From assembly GCA_001797335.1 (NCBI GenBank), contig MGPE01000006.1, positions 1-64,000 on the forward strand: DNA of 64,000 nt. The letters are read 5' to 3'. Shown here piece by piece: positions 42,543 to 53,448 of this stretch (position 1 is its first letter; every line of letters starts with the position of its first letter). The notes under the pieces are model-generated. The model saw only the letters and a list, made by a program, of their open reading frames with translations. It was not told where the DNA came from and ran no database searches. This DNA is from Deltaproteobacteria bacterium GWA2_38_16. GTDB lineage: Bacteria; Bdellovibrionota; JACOXK01; 2-02-FULL-40-11. The position numbers were made by a program, and so were the translations under genes.

Positions 42543-43402
42543 AACTTTTGCGACGGTTTCGCCGATATCGGCAGGGCTCAAGGCAACATGCACACCAGCG
42601 GATTTTAGCGCTTGAATTTTTTCTTTGGCTGTCCCCTTGCCTCCTGCAATAATGGCACCCGCATGGCCCATTCTTTTTCCAGCAGGAGCGGTGGTTCCCG
42701 CAATAAAACTAATCACTGGTTTTTTAACATCTCGTTTAATAAAATCTGCAGCTTCTTCTTCGGCCGTTCCCCCAATTTCTCCGATCATCACAATGGCGTC
42801 GGTATCTTTATCTTTTTCAAAAAGTCCTAGTAAATCAATAAAATTAGTTCCAATTACCGGATCTCCACCAATTCCAATACAAGTTGACTGACCAAGCCCC
42901 AAGCGTGTGAGTTGATCCACGGCTTCATAGGTCAGCGTACCACTTCGAGAAATAACTCCCACACGTCCTTTCTTATGAATATGCCCTGGCATAATGCCAA
43001 TTTTACATTCTCCAGGCGTAATTACCCCGGGACAATTGGGACCCACCAAACGAGTTTTAGATTGTTTTTTAAGAATTTGTTTAATTTTTAATACATCTAA
43101 TGCTGGAATTCCTTCGGTAATACAAATGACTAAATCTAAAGCAGCATCAATAGCCTCGCGAATCGCGGCTGCAGCAAACTTGGGAGGAACAAAAATAACT
43201 GAAGCACTGGCTCCTGTTTTTTCTTTGGCTTCTTTCACAGAATTAAAAACAGGGATTTCATCTACAACTTCTCCCCCTTTTTGAGGGGTAACACCGGCTA
43301 CGATTTTCGTCCCATAAGCCACACACTGTCTGGCATGAAAGGTTCCTTCTTTCCCCGTAAGACCTTGAACCAATACTTTTGTGTCTTTATTGACTAAGAT
43401 AC

Positions 43403-43406
<4 letters not shown>
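42534..43406 (-). CDS. sucD: Succinyl-CoA synthetase alpha subunit
   Basis: A 290-aa subunit forming succinyl-CoA/succinate with SucC and making ATP or [21 protein letters not shown] binds Co[21 protein letters not shown] follows, and the phosphohistidine is His248 in [14 protein letters not shown]. The gene is complete to its stop at 42534. It overlaps sucC by ATGA (43403-43406) and a convergent small ORF by 9 bases. Its last 41 bases are the sequence repeated at 41511. Confidence 0.96.
42538..42578. repeat. 41-bp direct repeat, copy within the sucD 3' end
   Basis: This copy codes for the last residues of SucD ([13 protein letters not shown]) on the minus strand. It matches the free copy at 41511-41551 in 40 of 41 bases. 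It includes the palindrome GCCGATATCGGC (42561-42572) and the stop of the convergent ORF. It is the presumed insertion target. Confidence 0.8.
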
Positions 43407-45507
<2,101 letters not shown>

Positions 45508-46695
45508 TTAAAGGTTATCAATAATGGCTGTCCCAAATTCCGAACATTTTAAAAGTTTTGCCCCTTCCATACTTCGCTCTAAATCATAGGTTACCCGTTT
45601 TTGAGAAATGGTTTTTTCAATAGATTTAACAATCAATTCCGCTGCTTTGCCCCATCCTAAATGTTCAAACATCATGACTCCCGATAAGATGACAGATCCT
45701 GGATTTACTTTATCTTGATTGGCATATTTTGGTGCTGTTCCATGGGTAGCTTCAAAAATGGCGCAGTTATCCCCAATGTTGGCTCCGGGGGCTAATCCCA
45801 ATCCACCCACTTGAGCTACGGCTGCATCACTCAAAAAATCTCCATTTAAATTAGGGGTAGCCACCACACTGTATTCATCAGGTCGCAATAACACTTGCTG
45901 AAACATTTGATCTGCAATCCGATCTTTGATCACTACTTTTCCTTTCGGAGCTTTTCCTTTAAATTCATTATATAAAATATCTTCGGTAATCGTATCTTTA
46001 GAAAATTCTTCTCTGGCCAACTCATAGCCCCATTCTTTAAAAGCACCCTCTGTAAATTTCATAATATTGCCTTTATGTACCAAGGTGACACTGGGTTTTC
46101 CATGATCTATGGCATATTGAATGGCCCTTCGGATAAGCCTTTTAGAACCAAATGCAGACATGGGCTTTATGCCAATTCCTGATTCCGGGCGAATTTTTGC
46201 TTTCATCTCACCGGTTAAAAATTCCCATACTTTTTTAGCTTCGGGAGTTCCCGCTTTCCATTCAATCCCCGCATATACGTCTTCTGTATTTTCACGAAAA
46301 ATTACAATATCCAGCTTTTCTGGATGCTTCACCGGAGCCGGAACGCCTTGAAAATATCGCACTGGACGCACACAGGCATATAAATCAAAAATATGTCTCA
46401 ACGTGACATTCAAACTTCGAATCCCTCCGCCCACGGGAGTTGTAAGGGGTCCTTTAATGGCAATTCCATATTCTCGGATTGTTTTTAGAGTATCTTCCGG
46501 TAACCATTCATTATATTTATTCTTAGCTTTTTCTCCGGCATAAATCTCAAGCCATTCAATTTTTTTCTTTCCCCCAAAGGCTTTTTTTATGGCGGCATCA
46601 AATACCCGAACAGAGGCTTTCCAAATATCAGGCCCTGTCCCATCCCCTTCAATAAACGGAATAATCAGATGATCTTTAGTAGTTTTTTCTCCCAT
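45508..46695 (-). CDS. icd: Isocitrate dehydrogenase (NADP)
   Basis: A 395-aa enzyme converting isocitrate to 2-oxoglutarate and CO2. [12 protein letters not shown], the substrate site [20 protein letters not shown] (Ser equivalent to the E. coli phosphorylation site), [20 protein letters not shown] and [19 protein letters not shown] are present. The Lys-Tyr in GTAPKYA indicates NADP specificity. It is the first gene of the TCA operon. AGGTG before the ATG serves as ribosome site. Confidence 0.95.
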   Translation of the reverse strand: MGEKTTKDHLIIPFIEGDGTGPDIWKASVRVFDAAIKKAFGGKKKIEWLEIYAGEKAKNKYNEWLPEDTLKTIREYGIAIKGPLTTPVGGGIRSLNVTLRHIFDLYACVRPVRYFQGVPAPVKHPEKLDIVIFRENTEDVYAGIEWKAGTPEAKKVWEFLTGEMKAKIRPESGIGIKPMSAFGSKRLIRRAIQYAIDHGKPSVTLVHKGNIMKFTEGAFKEWGYELAREEFSKDTITEDILYNEFKGKAPKGKVVIKDRIADQMFQQVLLRPDEYSVVATPNLNGDFLSDAAVAQVGGLGLAPGANIGDNCAIFEATHGTAPKYANQDKVNPGSVILSGVMMFEHLGWGKAAELIVKSIEKTISQKRVTYDLERSMEGAKLLKCSEFGTAIIDNL

Positions 46696-46721
46696 ATTTC
46701 ACCTCACAAAAATTACCCTGA

Positions 46722-46792
46722 ACTTAATGGATTTTGGAACTCTGTGTCAATTAAAAACCCTGTTTGACTTTCATAAGTGATTTTGCTAGCGT
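46722..46792. promoter_or_regulatory. Divergent promoter region between icd and livK
   Basis: For icd (minus strand) TTGACA (46745-46750) is followed after 17 bases by TTAAGT (46722-46727). For livK (plus strand) TTGACT (46764-46769) is followed after 17 bases by TAGCGT (46787-46792). The -35 boxes are good and the -10 boxes weak. The two face away from each other with 13 bases between, so they may be controlled together. Confidence 0.42.
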
Positions 46793-46829
46793 TTGCCCAA
46801 ATTTAACATCCCTTAAAAGGAGGATTTCC

Positions 46830-47963
46830 ATGAAGAAAGTTAACTTTCTACTACTCTCAACGCTTCTTATTTTTTCTCTTACCTCATGCACTAAAAAAAC
46901 CGATCAAAATGTTATTAAAGTAGGCGAATATGGCTCGCTTACAGGATCCGAAGCCACTTTTGGGACTTCAACTCATAACGGCATTATGCTGGCCATTGAT
47001 GAACTCAATAGCGCAGGAGGCATTGCTGGGAAAAAAATAAAGGTCATTACTGTTGATGATCAGGGAAAGCCAGAAGAAGCAGCTTCAGCCGTCACAAAAC
47101 TCATTACCAGCGACAAAGTGGCTGTCATTTTAGGAGAAGTTGCTAGTTCTAGATCTTTGGCTGGTGCTCCGATTGCTCAACGATATAAAATTCCCATGGT
47201 CTCTCCTTCTTCTACCAATCCTAAAGTCACTCAAGTTGGAAATTATATTTTTAGAACCTGTTTTATTGATCCCTTCCAGGGAAAAGTGATGGCTAATTTT
47301 GCTAAAAATACGCTTAAAGCTAAAAAAGTAGCTATTTTGAGAGATGTCAAAAGCGACTATAGCGTTGGACTGGCAGAATTTTTTACCAAAACATTTACCG
47401 ATGGTGGCGGAAAAGTGGTGGTAGACCTCTCTTACACGGCAGGTGACATTGATTTTAAAGCTCAGCTCACCACTATTCGATCCAAAGGGGTGGAAGCGAT
47501 TTTTGTTCCTGGATACTATACTGAAGTAGGCCTCATTGCACGCCAAGCAAAAGAATTGGGTGTTTCTGTTCCGCTCCTTGGAGGAGATGGATGGGATTCT
47601 GCACGGCTTACAGAAATTGCCGGAAATTCTTTAGATAATTCTTATTTCAGCAATCACTATACGGCTGAAAGTAAAGATCCCCGTGTTGCTGAATTTGTAG
47701 AAAAATACAAAAAAGTATTCGGTCAAGTTCCAGACGGTCTAGCAGCCATGGGGTATGATGCCGCACTTGTTCTCATTGATGCTTTAAAAAGAGCAAAAAC
47801 GTTAACCCCCGATGATATTCGCGATGCCTTAGCAGCCACAAAAAATTTTCAAGCGGTCACTGGAGTTATTAGTTTTAACGATAATCGTGATGCCGAAAAA
47901 GCAGCAGTTGTTTTGGCTGTTAAAAACGGTCAATTTAAATTCGTCGAAACAGTAAACCCGTAA
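46830..47963 (+). CDS. livK: Branched-chain amino acid ABC transporter substrate-binding lipoprotein
   Basis: A periplasmic type I binding protein of about 377 aa. The ATG at 46830 is preceded by AAAGGAGG, and the signal peptide ends in the lipobox LTSC, so the protein is a lipoprotein anchored to a membrane, as expected for LivK-type receptors. VIKVGEYGSLTGSEATFG and the ligand loop GEVASSRSLAGAPIAQ are typical. It is followed by the two permeases and two ATPases of the system (livHMGF). The ligand is probably Leu/Ile/Val or another amino acid; specificity cannot be read. Confidence 0.92.
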   Translation: MKKVNFLLLSTLLIFSLTSCTKKTDQNVIKVGEYGSLTGSEATFGTSTHNGIMLAIDELNSAGGIAGKKIKVITVDDQGKPEEAASAVTKLITSDKVAVILGEVASSRSLAGAPIAQRYKIPMVSPSSTNPKVTQVGNYIFRTCFIDPFQGKVMANFAKNTLKAKKVAILRDVKSDYSVGLAEFFTKTFTDGGGKVVVDLSYTAGDIDFKAQLTTIRSKGVEAIFVPGYYTEVGLIARQAKELGVSVPLLGGDGWDSARLTEIAGNSLDNSYFSNHYTAESKDPRVAEFVEKYKKVFGQVPDGLAAMGYDAALVLIDALKRAKTLTPDDIRDALAATKNFQAVTGVISFNDNRDAEKAAVVLAVKNGQFKFVETVNP

Positions 47964-47964
47964 A

Positions 47965-48867
47965 TTGGAAGAATTCTTACAGCACATTATAAACGGCATA
48001 TCTCTTGGCAGTATCTATGGGCTTATCGCCTTGGGATACACCATGGTCTATGGTATTTTAAAGCTCATTAACTTTGCCCATGGTGATGTGTACATGATGG
48101 GTGCTTTTTTTGGATTTTTCTTTGCTCATTGGCTTGGCTTTTCTCACGCTCCCTCGACCATTCATGGCGTTATTGTCTTGGTTTTGGCTATGGCCGCCTG
48201 TGGAGCTCTCGGTTTTACCATAGAACGCTTCGCTTATCGTCCCCTAAGACAGATGCCCCGATTAAATCTATTGATCACGGCTATTGGGGTTTCTCTCTTT
48301 TTAGAAAACGGCGGCCAAATTTTATTTGGTGCAGATCCTAAATTTTTTCCAGAGCTTATTGAAAGAATCGTTTTATTTCGTATTGGGAACATTAGTATTA
48401 GTAATTACCAAGTCATTGTTATTGGAGTTTCATTGGCATTGATGATTCTTCTTCAATATATTATTTTTCACACCAAAACTGGAAAAGCCATGCAAGCTGT
48501 CTCTTTTAGTCATGAAAAAGCAAGCCTTATGGGAATTAATACGGATCGCATTATTAGCTTTACGTTTGTATTGGGATCCGCATTGGCAGCTGCTGCAGGA
48601 ATTTTAGTGGGGCTTTCTTATCCCCGGATTGATCCTTTAATGGGAATTATGTTTGGATTAAAAGCATTTGTCGCCGCCGTGTTGGGGGGCATTGGCTCTA
48701 TTCCTGGAGCCATTGTGGGAGCACTGCTGATGGGGCTTTCGGAAGAAATGGTGATAGGGTATTTATCCTCCACTTACCGCGATGCACTGGCCTTTTGCCT
48801 TTTAATTTTAATTTTACTTATTAAACCTACCGGGCTATTTGGAAAAACCACATCAGAAAAAGTATAA
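47965..48867 (+). CDS. livH: Branched-chain amino acid ABC transporter permease LivH
   Basis: A 300-aa permease with about eight helices. LIALGYTMVYGILKLINFAHGDVYMMGAF is the family start, and FVLGSALAAAAGILVG with LKAFVAAVLGGIGSIPGAIVGALLMG is the coupling region. The start is a TTG one base after the livK stop; no ATG is available at a suitable place and there is no clear ribosome site, so translation probably depends on livK. Confidence 0.92.
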   Translation: MEEFLQHIINGISLGSIYGLIALGYTMVYGILKLINFAHGDVYMMGAFFGFFFAHWLGFSHAPSTIHGVIVLVLAMAACGALGFTIERFAYRPLRQMPRLNLLITAIGVSLFLENGGQILFGADPKFFPELIERIVLFRIGNISISNYQVIVIGVSLALMILLQYIIFHTKTGKAMQAVSFSHEKASLMGINTDRIISFTFVLGSALAAAAGILVGLSYPRIDPLMGIMFGLKAFVAAVLGGIGSIPGAIVGALLMGLSEEMVIGYLSSTYRDALAFCLLILILLIKPTGLFGKTTSEKV

Positions 48868-48871
48868 CACA

Positions 48872-49879
48872 ATGACACCTCATTCGATTTTTAGACAAAT
48901 TATTCTTTTTATAGCCATTTGTTTAATCCTTTTTATTTTTAATATCGTCACTCCCTATGTTTTAAATGCGTATCTTTGTATGATCGTTATTTATTGCGGG
49001 ATTAATATTATTTTAGGCACTAGTCTAAATATTATTAATGGCCTAACTGGACAATTTTCCATGGGCCATGCTGGATTTATGGCCGTAGGCGCTTATGCAT
49101 CTGCTGCATGTAGTTACTACTATCTCTCTCCTCTTTTGAATTCTCTTTCCACCTCATCCTTTATCACGTTGTTAGTCCAACAATTTTTTTTGGTCATTGC
49201 TTTGATCGTAGGAGGCGGAGCCGCTGCACTTTTTGGATATCTCGTGGGACTGCCCTCATTAAAACTGCGAGGGGATTATTTGGGTATTGTCACCTTAGGG
49301 TTTGGTGAAATCATTCGCGTTACAATTTTAAACATGGATTCTCTAGGCGGAGCCAGAGGCTTTACAGGAATTCCAGCTTGGTCAAACTTTTTTTGGATTT
49401 ATTTTTTTGTTGTTGCTGTCGTTATGACGAGTTTTCGACTCATGCGCTCTTACCATGGCCGAGCCCTTCTTTCGATACGAGAAGATGAAATTGCAGCAGA
49501 ATCCATTGGCATTAATATTACCGGCCATAAAGTAAGAGCTTTTGTCTTTAGTTCTTTTTTTGCTGGAATCGCTGGAGGACTTTTTGCTCATTTCATTGGA
49601 TATTTAAATCCCAGTTCTTTTACTTTTATCAAATCTTTTGAGGCTATTATTATTGTTGTTTTAGGGGGGATGGGATCTATTTCTGGCTCTATCATTGCTG
49701 CCATTATTACTACCATCCTTCCAGAAGCTCTAAGACCTCTTCAAGAAATCACCAAACTGGATTTTAGAATGGTGATTTATCCTCTTCTTTTATTAACATT
49801 GATGCTTACTCGTCCTCAGGGACTCTTTGGTAATAAAGAAATTTCTTTTTCTTTTCTTAAAAGGAAAAAATCAAAATGA
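48872..49879 (+). CDS. livM: Branched-chain amino acid ABC transporter permease LivM
   Basis: A permease of about 335 aa with some nine helices. NIINGLTGQFSMGHAGFMAVGAYASA, LKLRGDYLGIVTLGFGEIIRV and FKAIIIVVLGGMGSISGSI-type motifs mark LivM. The ATG at 48872, 5 bases after the livH stop, was chosen over an overlapping start within livH. It overlaps livG as ATGA (49876-49879). Confidence 0.92.
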   Translation: MTPHSIFRQIILFIAICLILFIFNIVTPYVLNAYLCMIVIYCGINIILGTSLNIINGLTGQFSMGHAGFMAVGAYASAACSYYYLSPLLNSLSTSSFITLLVQQFFLVIALIVGGGAAALFGYLVGLPSLKLRGDYLGIVTLGFGEIIRVTILNMDSLGGARGFTGIPAWSNFFWIYFFVVAVVMTSFRLMRSYHGRALLSIREDEIAAESIGINITGHKVRAFVFSSFFAGIAGGLFAHFIGYLNPSSFTFIKSFEAIIIVVLGGMGSISGSIIAAIITTILPEALRPLQEITKLDFRMVIYPLLLLTLMLTRPQGLFGNKEISFSFLKRKKSK

Positions 49880-50640
49880 GTGCTCTTTTAAAAACACAAA
49901 ATTTAACCATGCGTTTTCGAGGGTTGGTGGCTGTTTCTAATTTTAATTTAGCCCTTTCTAAAAATGAACTCGTAGGTCTCATTGGCCCCAATGGGGCTGG
50001 AAAAACGACCGTGTTTAATATGCTAACCGGCGTTTATTGCCCTTCTAATGGGGATATTGAATTAGATGGAGAATCTTTAAATGAGCTTAAGCCTCACGAC
50101 ATTACCGCCAGAGGAATTGCGCGTACCTTTCAAAATATTAGACTTTTTAAAGATCTTTCTGTGTTAGACAACGTAAAACTAGGACATCACATTCACATGA
50201 CCTATGGACTTTGGGCAACTACAGTTCAATCTGCTCATTTTTACGAGGAAGAAGAAAAAATAGAGCAAGATTCTTTAAAACTTTTACAAATTTTTAATTT
50301 AGAAAAAATGGCTCATTTTCAAGCCAAAAATCTCCCTTATGGCGCCCAACGACACCTAGAAATTTTACGAGCTCTCGCAACCAAACCTAAAATTTTACTT
50401 TTGGATGAACCCGCCGCTGGGCTTAATCACACAGAAACGGAAAGCTTAATGGAAACCATTCAGCATATTAGAGAAAAATTTGATTTAACCATTTTACTCA
50501 TTGAACATGACATGAAACTCGTCATGGGTATTTGTGAACGCATTTTAGTCTTAGACCACGGAGAAACCATTGCCCAAGGAACGCCCAAGGAAATTCAACA
50601 AAATCCTGTGGTGATTAAAGCATATTTGGGAGAATCATGA
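49876..50640 (+). CDS. livG: Branched-chain amino acid ABC transporter ATPase LivG
   Basis: A 254-aa ATPase. Walker A is GPNGAGKTTVF, the Q-loop is in ARTFQNIRLF, the signature is the LivG-type LPYGAQRHLEILRAL, Walker B is ILLLDEPAAGL and the H-loop is LLIEHDMKLVMG. The C-terminal GETIAQGTPKEIQQNPVVIKAYLG is typical. It is coupled to livM and livF by ATGA overlaps. Confidence 0.94.
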   Translation: MSALLKTQNLTMRFRGLVAVSNFNLALSKNELVGLIGPNGAGKTTVFNMLTGVYCPSNGDIELDGESLNELKPHDITARGIARTFQNIRLFKDLSVLDNVKLGHHIHMTYGLWATTVQSAHFYEEEEKIEQDSLKLLQIFNLEKMAHFQAKNLPYGAQRHLEILRALATKPKILLLDEPAAGLNHTETESLMETIQHIREKFDLTILLIEHDMKLVMGICERILVLDHGETIAQGTPKEIQQNPVVIKAYLGES

Positions 50641-51350
50641 GCGAGCTTTTAAAAATAGATAATATCACCGTAAGCTATGGTGCTATTAAAGCATTAAAGG
50701 GGATTTCACTTTCTGTTAATGTAGGCCAAATTGTGACTTTGATTGGCGCCAATGGCGCTGGAAAAAGCACCACCCTTCGAACCATTTCTGGTCTTTTGAA
50801 ACCTCAAGAAGGAAAAGTGTATTTTGAAGGTCGAGATATTTCTGGGGTAAAACCACACCTGATTGTCCAAACGGGCATTTCTCAAGCGCCGGAAGGACGA
50901 GGCATTTTTGCTAATTTATCGGTGGAAGATAATTTAGAAATGGGCGCTTACACACGCCACGACACGGAAGAAATTAAAAAAGACAAAGAAGAAGTTTTTC
51001 AACTTTTTCCTATTTTAAAAGAAAGACGGAAACAAGAAGGAGGAACTCTTTCTGGAGGTGAACAACAAATGCTTACCATTTCCAGAGCTCTCATGGCTCG
51101 CCCAAAACTGTTACTCTTAGATGAGCCTTCTTTAGGGCTAGCCCCTCAAATCATTAAGCAAATTTTTAAAGTTATTTCGGCTATTAATAAAAAAGGAACC
51201 ACTATTCTACTTGTCGAACAAAATGCCAATATGGCCCTTCATATTGCCCATAACGCCTATGTCTTAGAAACCGGGAAAATTGTTCTTTCCGGAAACGCCC
51301 AATCCCTTCTCACCAATCCCGATGTCAAAAAAGCATATCTAGGAGAATAA
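50637..51350 (+). CDS. livF: Branched-chain amino acid ABC transporter ATPase LivF
   Basis: A 237-aa ATPase, partner of LivG. Walker A GANGAGKSTTL, signature LSGGEQQMLTISRALM, Walker B LLLLDEPSLGLAP and H-loop LLVEQNANMAL are all present. APEGRGIFANLSVEDNL is the usual LivF region. It ends the transporter operon, 5 bases from a convergent protease gene. Confidence 0.94.
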   Translation: MSELLKIDNITVSYGAIKALKGISLSVNVGQIVTLIGANGAGKSTTLRTISGLLKPQEGKVYFEGRDISGVKPHLIVQTGISQAPEGRGIFANLSVEDNLEMGAYTRHDTEEIKKDKEEVFQLFPILKERRKQEGGTLSGGEQQMLTISRALMARPKLLLLDEPSLGLAPQIIKQIFKVISAINKKGTTILLVEQNANMALHIAHNAYVLETGKIVLSGNAQSLLTNPDVKKAYLGE

Positions 51351-51355
51351 GTTTT

Positions 51356-53260
51356 TTACTGACCTTCAGGTTCAGGAGTCGTTTCAGCAGGAGAAGTTGC
51401 AGCAGCGGGTTCTGGCTGAGGAGCAGCAGGGAATAAAACTTCTAGTGCTTTATTGAGCCACCCTTTGGTTTCTCCGGTAATATCTTTAAGCGTTGGAGAA
51501 AACTGAACATCTGCTACGGTAGGAATATTTTCACTGATAAAGTTTTTATGTGCTTTAAAAGGCAAAATATGCCCCTCTTTTTCAACTATTTCTTTGGATG
51601 GAACCCCAAATAAACTGTTGGGGATATACACCTGAAGAGTATTATGACTATCCACCCATTTTCTTGGAAAACCATTCTCTTCATCATCCCAAAAACCAGC
51701 TCCTGTCCCATTGGTGTGAGTTCCAATTAAGGTTGCTCTTTTAGAATTTTTAAGAAGGGAAGCAGTCATATCACAGGCACTAATACAATTGGGTGTAATG
51801 AGGGCTACAATTTTTTTATCATACCCTTTAACGTCTTCATCTGTTTTAATATCTTCTCCTACCATTAAAGAAATATGTTCCTCCTGTTTATTCACGGCAT
51901 TTTCATATTCATCCCAAAAATATCGAGCATCGGTATAATTTGACAAAAACCGAGCAGCCAATTCCGTATGATTCAACATCTGAGACAGAAACCATCCACT
52001 GTGAGCCGTTGCACGTACGCTCATCACATGGGAAGCATATGTTTTATCCTTCTCCATTAAAATAGATAATAGCTGTGCAGGATAAGAACCTCTGCCACCC
52101 CCATTGACACGTAAATCTAATATAAGAGGCAATTCTTTTTCTTTACATTGAGCGATGAATCCCTTAATAGGCTTTAAAAAATCTTGAGGTTCACCTAGTG
52201 AACCATCTGCATTTATTTTTTTAAAACTTTTAGAGGCAAATGTACGTAACTGCATATAACAAAAAACCTTTTGTGCAGAAGCAATCACTTCTCCCATGGA
52301 TAAACTGGTATTTTCATCATCATCCGCATATACAGAAAGGGCATTACCTAAAATCAATGGATTTGCATCAGAATATCCATCTACGCCCGATCCTTTTCGC
52401 TTCCATTCCATTTTTTCTTCTGAATAATCCCACGCTGGCAATTCTGTAGAAGGAATATCCAATTCTTTAAAAAGAAGTGCTGTGTCTACCCTATCTCCCG
52501 TCAGCTTATTCCACCACCAAGGTAAGCGAATAACTTTTTCTTCTGCTCCGGTTTTCACTTTTATATCCATATAATTTTTAGTGGGATAATTAAAATTACG
52601 CCAAAAAAGAGCTTGAAGAGCTCCCTCTCTACGATAGATAGCCGAACTGGCCCCTATAAATGGCTCAAGGCGATGAATCCCATCTTCTATCGATTGACCA
52701 TCAATTTCAACTACTTCTGTTCCAATAGATAATAATTTATCCAAATCTTTAAGTTCATTTCTTTCTTGTATATATAAGATAATTTTTGATAATTTTTGAG
52801 AAATATAAAACTTTTGATCTATTTCTTTTAAAAAAATTCCAACCAATATAGAAGGTCTTCTTGCAGCTGCTTCTATCCCAAAATGCGTGTCTTGAAAGCT
52901 GGCTATGCATTGCTGCATACGATCTAAAAAATGAAGGTTATTATCATTTGTCATTTCCTTTTCGGTTTGGACACATTGATTTAAATGCTCTTTACTATCT
53001 AAACCTATGCGCTCTTTTTTAAGATATAAAAGTGAATATTTATTTAAAATTACCTCCCTCATTTCACAGACAATTTTGACGCGATCTTGTTGAGAACAGA
53101 CCATTTTATCTAAACATTTTTTAGAAGTGTTTTCATGCGGAACAGACTTAACCGCAGAATCTAAACTGGAAAGGCCATCACAAATATCAGGCTCTGCCCA
53201 CAAGGAAAGAGCGATAAAATTAAATATCAAAGCGAAAAAAACTATTTTTCGTAACATCAT
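51356..53260 (-). CDS. Secreted S41 family (C-terminal processing-like) peptidase
   Basis: About 634 aa with a signal peptide (MMLRKIVFFALIFNFIALSLWA) from the ATG at 53260, which follows ACGAGGGTTT. A Cys-containing N-terminal region and a PDZ-like part (around IGTEVVEIDGQSIEDGI) precede the S41 core: LILDLRVNGGGRGSYPAQLL and the nucleophile region ITPNCISACDMTASLLKNS, then GTHTNGTGAGFW. The end is a Pro/Ala/Glu-rich tail (PEPAAATSPAETTPEPEGQ). It probably trims exported proteins in the periplasm. The classical Ser-Lys dyad is not certain from reading alone. Confidence 0.82.
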   Translation of the reverse strand: MMLRKIVFFALIFNFIALSLWAEPDICDGLSSLDSAVKSVPHENTSKKCLDKMVCSQQDRVKIVCEMREVILNKYSLLYLKKERIGLDSKEHLNQCVQTEKEMTNDNNLHFLDRMQQCIASFQDTHFGIEAAARRPSILVGIFLKEIDQKFYISQKLSKIILYIQERNELKDLDKLLSIGTEVVEIDGQSIEDGIHRLEPFIGASSAIYRREGALQALFWRNFNYPTKNYMDIKVKTGAEEKVIRLPWWWNKLTGDRVDTALLFKELDIPSTELPAWDYSEEKMEWKRKGSGVDGYSDANPLILGNALSVYADDDENTSLSMGEVIASAQKVFCYMQLRTFASKSFKKINADGSLGEPQDFLKPIKGFIAQCKEKELPLILDLRVNGGGRGSYPAQLLSILMEKDKTYASHVMSVRATAHSGWFLSQMLNHTELAARFLSNYTDARYFWDEYENAVNKQEEHISLMVGEDIKTDEDVKGYDKKIVALITPNCISACDMTASLLKNSKRATLIGTHTNGTGAGFWDDEENGFPRKWVDSHNTLQVYIPNSLFGVPSKEIVEKEGHILPFKAHKNFISENIPTVADVQFSPTLKDITGETKGWLNKALEVLFPAAPQPEPAAATSPAETTPEPEGQ

Positions 53261-53448
53261 AAACCCTCGTTTTGTTAAAAGTGGGGTGAAATTCTGACGA
53301 TATATTAGCAATTTCTATGCCATTTAATCTAAGACAAGACATTTTAAAAACATCAGTAATATTAATAAGATAAAAAATGATTTTTCATATAGACAGAGGC
53401 TCTAGGATGTTTAAAGAGATAATTTTGTTTAAAGATTATACAAAATTT

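Larger units (their letters stand above)
41511..42578. mobile_element. Putative cassette-like insertion at the sucD 3' end
   Basis: About 1 kb is bounded by two 41-bp direct repeats, one being the intact end of sucD. Between them lie a sigma-54 promoter and two small overlapping ORFs, the second of which ends inside the repeat. To the left of the free repeat is a unit with the same plan (promoter, two overlapping ORFs, then the repeat). No integrase or transposase was found in the window, so movement would need a recombinase elsewhere. A partial duplication is the alternative explanation. Confidence 0.42.

Noticed and set aside
47130-47546. A 138-codon open frame on the minus strand inside livK
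   Set aside because: It lies wholly within the well-supported livK gene, and its translation is His/Ser/Arg-rich with no domain; it is a reading-frame shadow.
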